Part shown: positions 52,521 through 59,847 of the stretch, piece by piece
Layout: every line of letters begins with the position of its first letter
Position numbering within the stretch: the first letter of the stretch is position 1
NCBI RefSeq assembly: GCF_003634615.1
Contig: NZ_RBKX01000001.1
Span: 2,976,001-3,040,000, forward strand
Direction of reading: 5' to 3'
Source of the DNA: Flavobacterium sp. 102
Lineage (GTDB): Bacteria > Bacteroidota > Bacteroidia > Flavobacteriales > Flavobacteriaceae
Length of the DNA stretch: 64,000 nucleotides
Translations under genes and position numbers: made by a program
Notes under the pieces: model-generated
Database searches by the model: none
Seen by the model: the letters and a program-made list of their open reading frames with translations, nothing else
What the model was told of the DNA's origin: nothing

Positions 52521-53852
52521 TTAGATGCCGCAAATATCATTGAAATCGTCTATTTTCTTCTCACAAAAAGTATGTAACCTAAACCATTCCTCTCGCGACA
52601 AAATTTCTTGCTTAGATGCTTTAGAAAAAATAAGCTGCAAATCCAAATCTTCGTAGTCAAAGTAGGTGCTGTTAAATATTAGATGCGGAGCTTCCTTCAT
52701 AAACTTTTCAATATCAACAGGGCTTCTTTGCTGACCTATTCCGGTTGATTCTCGAAACTTTTTACCATAGAAAATCTTGTCTACTATAAAACGGTTAAAA
52801 TTATTTTTTCCTAACATAATCTCCATGTCTAGTGCTACTATTTCTTCCTGAATTAATTCTTCCAATTTTGCCTCATTAGGAAGATTTGCAGCGCTTAATA
52901 TGTCTTCTACATTAACTTCTTCAGTTTTTAATGTACCATGCTTTAAAACATAACTTCTTACTAAAAGATAGAAAGCAAATCCGCGATCAAAATTTGAAAG
53001 CATTCTCTTTGCCCGTTTATTCCATTCTTCTGATTGCCCGATTTCTGCAGGGAAAGATAGGCTCTCAAAAAGTTTAGAAGGAATGTTTAAAGCAATTTTA
53101 GCAAAAGTAGATGATACCTTGTACGCCATCATAGGATCATTAATTTCAAGGTATACCGAAACCAGATGCACCGCAGCTGAATATAGCGTCAATTCGGGAT
53201 GGTATAATTTGTCTTCGAATTTTTTTGAAAGTGCCTTAAACTGCGTTTCTTTGTGTGGAGACTCTAGTTTAAGAATTTCACCTAGTTGAAAAGAATATTC
53301 TGCATGTGTAGCTGTGGTTTCAAGCAACGAGGCAACACTGATAGGAACTCTACTGATTTTTTCATCCTTGTTTGATGCAAATGAGAGAAATGGAATCGGC
53401 CAATCTTCATTAATATACCCGTTGTTATCGAACCTTAAACCACTGGTAATTTGAAATTTCCAACGGTTTTGATAATCTCCTACAATATGATTGTACTTTA
53501 TTGTATAATAGTCTAAATGGTAATCCCTTTTAAAATTTAATGTTAGCGCACGATGTTTGTAAAATTTATATTCATCATTTTGCAATACTGCGTCAAAAGA
53601 TTCGAATATTTTGAAAATACATTTAGCACCCCATAATGTACTAACGTGATCAATGTAATGCTGGTATTCGTGTACAAATACACTGAACCGGTTTCTGTCT
53701 AATGCAGGATTAGATAAAGCTTTTTCAAATTCAGCTTTATCTGTATATTGATCTAAGTAAATATAATTACCAAGTGGATGAAAATAACCTAATGTGCCAA
53801 CACTTGGGAAAATTTTCCATTTAGGAATTTTTTTGCGGAATTTTGGTTTCAT
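52521..53852 (-). CDS. HExxH zinc metallopeptidase-like protein, first gene of a three-gene operon
   Basis: This 443-residue protein has a zincin motif in FVHEYQHYIDHVSTLWG near residues 60-66 (HEYQH). A possible third ligand Glu lies in LLETTATHAEYSF near 190. No signal peptide is present, so it acts in the cytosol. The rest is helical with no known domain. A -7-like element TATCTTTG on the minus strand (53902-53895) precedes it. It heads an operon with a HEPN protein and a CoiA-like nuclease. I know of no named defence system with this set. Confidence 0.7.
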   Translation of the reverse strand: MKPKFRKKIPKWKIFPSVGTLGYFHPLGNYIYLDQYTDKAEFEKALSNPALDRNRFSVFVHEYQHYIDHVSTLWGAKCIFKIFESFDAVLQNDEYKFYKHRALTLNFKRDYHLDYYTIKYNHIVGDYQNRWKFQITSGLRFDNNGYINEDWPIPFLSFASNKDEKISRVPISVASLLETTATHAEYSFQLGEILKLESPHKETQFKALSKKFEDKLYHPELTLYSAAVHLVSVYLEINDPMMAYKVSSTFAKIALNIPSKLFESLSFPAEIGQSEEWNKRAKRMLSNFDRGFAFYLLVRSYVLKHGTLKTEEVNVEDILSAANLPNEAKLEELIQEEIVALDMEIMLGKNNFNRFIVDKIFYGKKFRESTGIGQQRSPVDIEKFMKEAPHLIFNSTYFDYEDLDLQLIFSKASKQEILSREEWFRLHTFCEKKIDDFNDICGI

Positions 53853-53947
53853 ATCTGGAAGGTTAAAGTAGGCTTCTTTTAAGCTGAGTTAAATCAAAGA
53901 TATACAAGATTTAAGACAAAGTTTTAAAAAATGCCACTCAGAATTCT

Positions 53948-54073
53948 TTACTTTTTCCTTTTTTTCCAACTATTGTTACAATGTATATTCTTTCTATTCT
54001 CGTAGATTTTGCCACGAATGTAAGCACCAAGAATAATTATTGGAATAGCCATTAGAATTTCATACCAATTCAT
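53948..54073 (-). CDS. Small single-pass membrane protein, 41 aa
   Basis: MNWYEILMAIPIIILGAYIR is a membrane helix with a short periplasmic start; KIYENRKNIHCNNSWKKRKK is a basic tail. The frame starts with ATG and has a clear topology (positive-inside). It sits at the edge of the defence island. It could be a small toxin or a chance frame. No family is known. Confidence 0.35.
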   Translation of the reverse strand: MNWYEILMAIPIIILGAYIRGKIYENRKNIHCNNSWKKRKK

Positions 54074-54205
54074 ATTTTGAATTTAAAGAAGTTCAAAATA
54101 TTACCTTTTAAGGTTATGAAGTATGCAATTTGGGAATATTAGTCAGTGTATTTTGGGAATAAAAAAGATGCCTCTCATCATCTTTCCCTAGTGGTATTTG
54201 GTTGA

Positions 54206-54300
54206 TTATTCTTTACCTAAATCAAGTCTAAAGTCAAATAGTTCCTTTGGATTAACATTTAAACCTTTCGCAAATTTTAAAAGTTCTGCTAATTGATGAT
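54206..54300 (-). pseudogene. XRE-family regulator remnant
   Basis: Read on the minus strand: HQLAELLKFAKGLNVNPKE and LFDFRLDLGKE, then stop. This is the typical C-terminal segment of a small XRE repressor (LxxLAKGLNVxPxELFDF). An in-frame stop directly upstream and no HTH indicate a truncated copy. The intact XRE gene at 54332-54655 follows. Confidence 0.5.
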
Positions 54301-54331
54301 ACTACAGATACAAAAAATGCATTTCATCATC

Positions 54332-54655
54332 CTATTTTTTCTTTTTTAAAAACTCATCTATAATTGAAATTCCATACTCTTTTTCAAAAGCTGTAAAAAA
54401 CTGAGATAATGGTGTTTTTTCTTTTTGACAAATATTATTTATTGTAGTTAATGGAATATTGTACCCGTCAGGAGTTAAAATCTTGGTAATTGTTGAAGTA
54501 GCTAAATTACAATCTTTAGCGTATTGTCTCATCGTTACTACTTTTCCATTTGAATCTAATCTATTAATTATCCACTTTTTTGCAATAAAATTGCAGACAT
54601 ACTTATTGACAAGCATGTTTCTTTCAGCATCATTTTTAGATTTATTATTTTCCAA
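54332..54655 (-). CDS. XRE-like HTH regulator
   Basis: This 107-residue protein has a central XRE-type HTH: TMRQYAKDCNLATSTITKIL, then PLTTINNICQKEKTPLSQFF. The N-terminal start (ENNKSKNDAERNMLVNKYVC) is a helix that may serve dimerisation. An inverted repeat (54705-54720) lies 50 bases upstream of its start and may be its operator. It borders the defence island and the SusC region. Confidence 0.75.
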   Translation of the reverse strand: MENNKSKNDAERNMLVNKYVCNFIAKKWIINRLDSNGKVVTMRQYAKDCNLATSTITKILTPDGYNIPLTTINNICQKEKTPLSQFFTAFEKEYGISIIDEFLKKKK

Positions 54656-54704
54656 TTTTCGTAAAGTATAAAGGGCAAAATAAAATTATTGGAACAAAAA
54701 AAGT

Positions 54705-54720
54705 GTTCGCTATCGCGAAC
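54705..54720. promoter_or_regulatory. Inverted repeat GTTCGC-TATC-GCGAAC, probable XRE operator
   Basis: Six-base arms (54705-54710 and 54715-54720) around TATC, 50 bp upstream of the XRE gene. A -7-like TACATTTG (54737-54744, plus strand) lies next to it and could drive the RNA at 54752 onward under XRE control. Confidence 0.4.
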
Positions 54721-54751
54721 AATAAATATTTTTTCCTACATTTGCTTATAA

Positions 54752-54948
54752 TCCATAATTGGATTGTAATTTTGCGATTCTTCAAATACAATATTGAAGC
54801 ATTCGCTTTGAATCTCGCCATTGAAAACTGGTAATTTTTGCAACGAGATGATAAGTCAGATGCTCACGCTCCTTGGGCGTGGGCTCACTTATTGTTGCAC
54901 GGTATACCAGTACCTCAATGGCAATAAGCTGAGTTCCGCGCCTTTTTT
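54752..54948 (+). ncRNA. Candidate riboregulator with competing hairpins and terminator
   Basis: A plus-strand transcript could start after the TACATTTG element (54737-54744). In the terminator fold GGCGTGG (54876-54882) pairs with CCGCGCC (54936-54942), CTCA with TGAG and TTATTG with CAATAA, followed by six Ts (54943-54948). In the other fold GCTCACGC (54862-54869) pairs with GCGTGGGC (54877-54884) and ATAAGT (54851-54856) with ACTTAT (54887-54892). The two share 54877-54892 and exclude each other. No known RNA family is recognised; it may attenuate the SusC operon or act in trans. Confidence 0.4.
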
Positions 54949-55042
54949 ATGGCTAGAACTCAACAGATTCTTTGCGCTACTCTTCACTTTATATCCTGAA
55001 TAATCGTAAACTATTTTACCGAAATTAGAAAGCACGCCTCAA

Positions 55043-55282
55043 CGCCATATGGTTCCCGCCTGCGGGAATGACAAATTAGTTTGGGTTAAGTTAGAATTAG
55101 AATTGTTGGGGCAGCTTTCTTTAAGATAAATAAACAACTAAACACATCTACGCCTATGGTATAACAAACGAAAACTAAACTTCAAACAAACCCACAAAAA
55201 AAGGCCCTCTGAATCTACTTGGCGGTGAACAGAGGACCGTTAGACAAACAAAACTAATGTTTCATTTAACTAAACCAATATT
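55043..55282. other. SusC leader region with repeat and hairpin
   Basis: It contains a dispersed repeat near 55063 (TTCCCGCCTGCGGGAATGAC) with CCCGC/GCGGG arms. It also has a hairpin near 55207-55237 (CCCTCTG and CAGAGG arms) in the likely 5' leader of the SusC gene. No promoter consensus is seen, so expression may depend on an alternative sigma factor or read-through from the upstream RNA locus. Confidence 0.4.
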
Positions 55283-58200
55283 ATGAATAATTTTTCATTA
55301 TACAAGGACAGGTGCATTATTATTATTATTATTATTATGTGTTGTCTTTGTATTCAAATGGCTTTCCCTCTTGGAAACGACTTCAGAAGCAAGAAGCAAG
55401 AGACAAGAAGCAAGACTTTTTTTGCTGTTGAATCTGCTGAATCTACAGGAGATTGCTTCGCCAGTTCGCTATCTCTCGTGCCCTCCTTTGTCGGAATGAC
55501 AAAAGAACAACACAAAATCATAGGAACGGTTACTTATGACAAAATGCCCATGGAGGGTGTTACCATTACAGTAAAAGGAAAAAATATAACTGCTTTTTCG
55601 GGTACTGACGGAAAGTATAGCATTGAAGCTGAAAGTGGCGATGTGTTGCTTTTTAGTTTTACGGGATTTAAAACTGTTGAGGTCACAGTTGACAATCGCA
55701 GTATATTGGATATTGCCATGCAAGAAGATACTACTGCCCTAAAGGAGGTAACCGTTAATGCCGGATATTACAATGTAAAAGAAAAGGAACGCACCGGGAG
55801 TATTTCTAAAATCACCTATAAAGACATTGAAAAACAGCCTGTGACTAATGTGCTTGCCACGATGCAGGGACGAATGGCAGGAGTGAACATTACTCAAAAT
55901 ACAGGAACTCCCGGAGGTGGTTTTGAAATTGAGATACGCGGACAGAACAGTTTGCGGGCTAATGGTAACCAACCTTTGTATATTATTGACGGAGTTCCGT
56001 ATGCCTCGGATCCTATTGGTGCCGGAATTAACTCTGCAGGACTACCTTTTTTACCAAGCCCCTTGAACAGTATTAATCCTGACCAGATTGAGAGTATTGA
56101 AGTGTTGAAGGATGCCGATGCTACTTCCATTTATGGCTCGCGAGGTGCTAATGGTGTGGTGCTGATTACTACTAAAAAAGGAAAAGCAGGGAAAACAAGG
56201 TTTAGTGCCAACCTTTCGCAAGGCGTTGGCACCGTTACACGGTTTATGGATTTGCTGAATACTGAGCAATATATTGCCATGCGGCAAGAGGCTTTTGCTA
56301 ATGACGGTATTACTACGATTCCGGATTATGCCTATGATGTAAATGGTACTTGGAGCCCAACCCGCTACACGGATTGGCAAAAGAAATTAATGGGAGGTAC
56401 TGCCCAGATTACCAATATACAGACTTCACTATCGGGTGGGTCGGCACAAACTCAATTTTTATTGAGTGGGAATTATAATAAACAAACCACAGTGTTGCCT
56501 GGTGATTTTGAGTATAAGAAAGGGAATGTACACTTGAATGTGAATCATGAATCAGACAATAAAAAATTTAAAACGAACGTCTCTGTAGGTTATACGATTC
56601 AGGATAATGACCAAGCGCGAGGCGACCTTATGCGTGAAGCGGTAACGATTGCTCCGAATGCTCCTGCCTTGTATAACGCTGATGGCACTTTGAACTGGGA
56701 AAGCAACACTTTTAACAACCCGTTACGCAACCTTGAAGGAAAGTATCTTGCCAAAACCAATGACCTTATTGGTAATGCTACAATGATGTATCAATTGACG
56801 GATGCTTTGCAATTGAAATCGAATTTTGGTTTTACTGCGCTGACTAACACGGAAACAACTGCTAATCCATCGACACGGTATAATCCGTCTTTTGGTATTG
56901 GACCGGAATACTCGGTTCTTATAGTTGGCAGTACGGAGCGCAAATCGTGGATTGTTGAGCCGCAACTTAACTGGAGTAAAAAGATAGGTAAAGGTAAGTT
57001 GGAGGCATTGGCAGGAGGTACTTTTCAGACGCAAAAAAGCAATCAGCTGGTGCAGTATGCTTATGGCTTTTCGAGTAACAGCCTGATTTATAATTTGGCT
57101 TCGGCTGCTACTATTTTGACTTTGATAAGCGAAGCTTCGGAATATAAATACCAAGCCTTTTTTGGTCGTGTGAATTATAACCTGCAGGAGAAGTATATTG
57201 TGAATTTGACCGGACGACGAGACGGGTCGAGCCGTTTTGGACCCGGAAAGCAGTTTGCCACTTTTGGAGCAATAGGTGCTGCTTGGTTGTTCTCGAAAGA
57301 GAATTTGTTTAAAGATTCTTCTGTATTTAGTTTTGGAAAATTACGTGCCAGCTATGGGATTACGGGTAACGACCAAATAGGCGACTATCAGTATCTTAAT
57401 ACTTATGGGTCATCGGGTGTTAACTATGGCGGGATAGTGGGATTACAACCTATACGCTTATTTAATCCTGATTTTGGATGGGAGACGAATAAAAAGTTTG
57501 AAGTAGCCTTGGAAGCCAGTTTTTTGAAAGACCGTGTGTTTTTTACCGCAGGATGGTATGATAATCGTTCTTCAAACCAATTGACGGGGATTCCGCTACC
57601 GGGAACTACCGGGTTTACTTCTTTACAGGCGAACTTAGATGCAACAGTGCAGAACAAAGGTATTGAGTTGACCTTGCGAACTGTGAATGTACAAGGCAAG
57701 GATTTTACTTGGAGCACCAACATTAATCTTACTGTGGCAAAGAACCGGCTTTTGGCTTTCCCTGAATTGGCCAGTTCAACCTATGCCAATCAGTTTGTAA
57801 TTGGCCAGCCGCTGAATATTCAAAAAGTATATCATTTTACGGGTGTAGACCCACAAACAGGATTGTACACTTTTGAAGATGTGAACGGTGATGGTATGCT
57901 AACCAGTACTGAAGATAAAACTACTATAAAAGATTTTAATCCTAAGTATTATGGAGGGTTGCAAAACTCGTTGAAATATAAGCATTGGCAACTGGATTTT
58001 CTTTTTCAGTTTGTGAAACAAATCAATTATAACTCTGCTGTTTTCTTTGGCTATCCTGGGTCACAAAGCAATCAGCCCACTACTGTGTTGAACCATTGGC
58101 AACAGCCGGGTGATACTGCCACTAATCAAATTTATACTGATGGTGCCAATAGCGCTGCCGTGGATGCATCCTATAAATTTTACGAAAGTGATGGCGCCAT

Positions 58201-58402
58201 AAGTGATGCTTCGTATGTACGACTGAAAAATATTTCACTCTCTTATGATTTACCCTTGAAAGATTTGCAATGCAAGTTATTTTTTGAGGGACAAAATGTA
58301 TTGACCCTAACGCATTATAATGGTGCCGACCCCGAGTTTAAAGCGGCTGGTTATTTGCCGCCCTTGCGTATTTTTTCTGCCGGAGTGCAGTTTAGCTTTT
58401 AA
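55283..58402 (+). CDS. SusC/RagA family TonB-linked outer-membrane protein
   Basis: This 1039-residue receptor of a SusCD nutrient-uptake pair has an unusual N-terminal leader (see the repeats in it). A carboxypeptidase-like domain follows (IIGTVTYDKMPMEGVTITVK), then a TonB-box region and plug (MAGVNITQNTGTPGGGFEIE, PLYIIDGVPYASDPIG, DADATSIYGSRGANGVVLIT), and a large C-terminal barrel. The signal sequence includes seven Ile codons from an ATT microsatellite (55316-55336), then CCLCIQMAFPLG. It imports oligomers (glycans or peptides) with the SusD protein downstream. Confidence 0.92.
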   Translation: MNNFSLYKDRCIIIIIIIMCCLCIQMAFPLGNDFRSKKQETRSKTFFAVESAESTGDCFASSLSLVPSFVGMTKEQHKIIGTVTYDKMPMEGVTITVKGKNITAFSGTDGKYSIEAESGDVLLFSFTGFKTVEVTVDNRSILDIAMQEDTTALKEVTVNAGYYNVKEKERTGSISKITYKDIEKQPVTNVLATMQGRMAGVNITQNTGTPGGGFEIEIRGQNSLRANGNQPLYIIDGVPYASDPIGAGINSAGLPFLPSPLNSINPDQIESIEVLKDADATSIYGSRGANGVVLITTKKGKAGKTRFSANLSQGVGTVTRFMDLLNTEQYIAMRQEAFANDGITTIPDYAYDVNGTWSPTRYTDWQKKLMGGTAQITNIQTSLSGGSAQTQFLLSGNYNKQTTVLPGDFEYKKGNVHLNVNHESDNKKFKTNVSVGYTIQDNDQARGDLMREAVTIAPNAPALYNADGTLNWESNTFNNPLRNLEGKYLAKTNDLIGNATMMYQLTDALQLKSNFGFTALTNTETTANPSTRYNPSFGIGPEYSVLIVGSTERKSWIVEPQLNWSKKIGKGKLEALAGGTFQTQKSNQLVQYAYGFSSNSLIYNLASAATILTLISEASEYKYQAFFGRVNYNLQEKYIVNLTGRRDGSSRFGPGKQFATFGAIGAAWLFSKENLFKDSSVFSFGKLRASYGITGNDQIGDYQYLNTYGSSGVNYGGIVGLQPIRLFNPDFGWETNKKFEVALEASFLKDRVFFTAGWYDNRSSNQLTGIPLPGTTGFTSLQANLDATVQNKGIELTLRTVNVQGKDFTWSTNINLTVAKNRLLAFPELASSTYANQFVIGQPLNIQKVYHFTGVDPQTGLYTFEDVNGDGMLTSTEDKTTIKDFNPKYYGGLQNSLKYKHWQLDFLFQFVKQINYNSAVFFGYPGSQSNQPTTVLNHWQQPGDTATNQIYTDGANSAAVDASYKFYESDGAISDASYVRLKNISLSYDLPLKDLQCKLFFEGQNVLTLTHYNGADPEFKAAGYLPPLRIFSAGVQFSF
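55316..55336 (+). repeat. (ATT)7 microsatellite in the SusC signal peptide
   Basis: Seven ATT units encode seven isoleucines in the hydrophobic core of the signal. Slippage would add or remove residues without a frameshift and could tune export. Confidence 0.8.
55443..55506 (+). repeat. Dispersed repeat inside the SusC leader
   Basis: GGAGATTGCTTCGCCAGTTC and the later TTTGTCGGAATGACAAAAG belong to a repeat that is normally intergenic in Bacteroidota. Here it is in frame and codes for the stretch GDCFASSLSLVPSFVGMTK, between the signal and the mature domain. Confidence 0.55.
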
Positions 58403-58419
58403 CCTGAAAAACTATAATT

Positions 58420-59847
58420 ATGAAAAACTTAAATAGAGGTACGTTATATACCTGGAATATAAAAAACACCCTTTGGAGATTGGGGTTTGGGGTGGTATGG
58501 CTTTTGTTTTTGGCTGCCATTATGAATGCCTGTGATTCTTTTGTGGATGTTGACCTGCCGAACTCACAGCTTACTGCTAACGCTGTTTTTGAAGAAAAGG
58601 CAACGGCTAATGCCGCGATGACTGATATTTATTCGAAAATTAGGGATGCGGGATTACTGACAGGTTCACCAAATGGACTGTCGCATTTATTGGGGATTTA
58701 TACTGATGAATTGGATTTTTATGGGACGTTACCCAGCGGACCAGCTTTTTATAATAATTCGTTACTGGCTTCCAACGCTGATGTAAAGGATTTGTGGAAT
58801 ACTACTTATAATCAGATTTATGCGGCTAATGCCGTGATTGAGGGTGTAGCACATTCTGTAAATCTAGCTACTGCTGACCGCGAGCAATTGACCGGAGAAG
58901 CTCTGTTTGTGCGGGCGTTGCTTCATTTTAACCTTGCCAATGTGTATGGTAATGTGCCTTATATCACGACTACAGATTATGCTGTGAACCGTGTTGCTGT
59001 TCGTATTCCTGTTGCTACGGTATATGCCAATGCTAAAGCTGATTTGGAACAGGCAATAGTATTATTACCCGCAGGGTATTTAACTGCTGACAGAACCCGC
59101 CCTAACAAAGATGTTGCTCATGCACTGCTAGCGCGAGTAGATTTGTATGCCGGTTTGTGGAATGAAGCTTCGAATGAAGCCTCGGCGGTATTAAATAATA
59201 CGGGAGTGTATGTGTATGAGGAGGACCTTGATAAAATTTTTCTAAAAGAATGCACTTCGACCATCTGGCAATTGGCACCGGGTTTTAACAGTGGCAATAC
59301 ATTAGAGGCAATGACTTTTAATTTTATGAGCGGACCGCCGCCACTATCTTCTTTAACCACAGATTTTATGAATATCTTTACTGCCAATGACCAACGAAAA
59401 GTGCATTGGACACAAGCGGTTACTGATGGGACTACGACATGGTATCATCCATATAAATATAAAGATTCGGGCACGGGAACTTCTACTGAATATTCTATCA
59501 TTTTTAGATTAGGGGAACTTTACCTTATACGTGCCGAAGCCAGAGCGCATTCGGGGGATTTGATAGGCGCCAAAGAAGATTTGAATGTTATACGGCATAC
59601 AGCAGGATTGGCAGATACTGTGGCACTTACGCAAGCTGAAATTCTAGATGCTATTTTACAAGAACGCCGATTGGAGTTGTTTACCGAATTTGGGCATCGC
59701 TTTTTTGATTTGAAACGGTTTAACAGCATACAACCTGTTTTATCTGCTGTAAAGCCGGGATGGGATGCACATGATGATTTGTTTCCGATTCCGCAAACGG
59801 AATTGAATCTTAATCCGCATTTACTGCCTCAAAATCCGGGTTACTAA
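58420..59847 (+). CDS. SusD/RagB family outer-membrane lipoprotein
   Basis: This 475-residue surface lipoprotein binds nutrient oligomers for the SusC channel. Lipobox: AAIMNACDSFVDVDLPNS. The helical TPR-rich body follows (AMTDIYSKIRDAGLLTG, LYLIRAEARAHSGDLIGA), with the conserved C-terminal QERRLELFTEFGHRFFDLKR. It starts 17 bases after SusC and overlaps the next gene by one base. Confidence 0.93.
   Translation: MKNLNRGTLYTWNIKNTLWRLGFGVVWLLFLAAIMNACDSFVDVDLPNSQLTANAVFEEKATANAAMTDIYSKIRDAGLLTGSPNGLSHLLGIYTDELDFYGTLPSGPAFYNNSLLASNADVKDLWNTTYNQIYAANAVIEGVAHSVNLATADREQLTGEALFVRALLHFNLANVYGNVPYITTTDYAVNRVAVRIPVATVYANAKADLEQAIVLLPAGYLTADRTRPNKDVAHALLARVDLYAGLWNEASNEASAVLNNTGVYVYEEDLDKIFLKECTSTIWQLAPGFNSGNTLEAMTFNFMSGPPPLSSLTTDFMNIFTANDQRKVHWTQAVTDGTTTWYHPYKYKDSGTGTSTEYSIIFRLGELYLIRAEARAHSGDLIGAKEDLNVIRHTAGLADTVALTQAEILDAILQERRLELFTEFGHRFFDLKRFNSIQPVLSAVKPGWDAHDDLFPIPQTELNLNPHLLPQNPGY

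Larger units (their letters stand above)
53853..54331. other. Region with a small membrane ORF and an XRE remnant
   Basis: About 479 bases between the metallopeptidase and the XRE regulator. It holds a 41-residue membrane protein (53948-54073, minus) and the tail of a degenerate XRE protein (54206-54300, minus), and nothing else. Confidence 0.5.

Noticed and set aside
54821..55003. 60-codon frame in the riboregulator region
   Set aside because: It covers the competing hairpins and terminator; no family.
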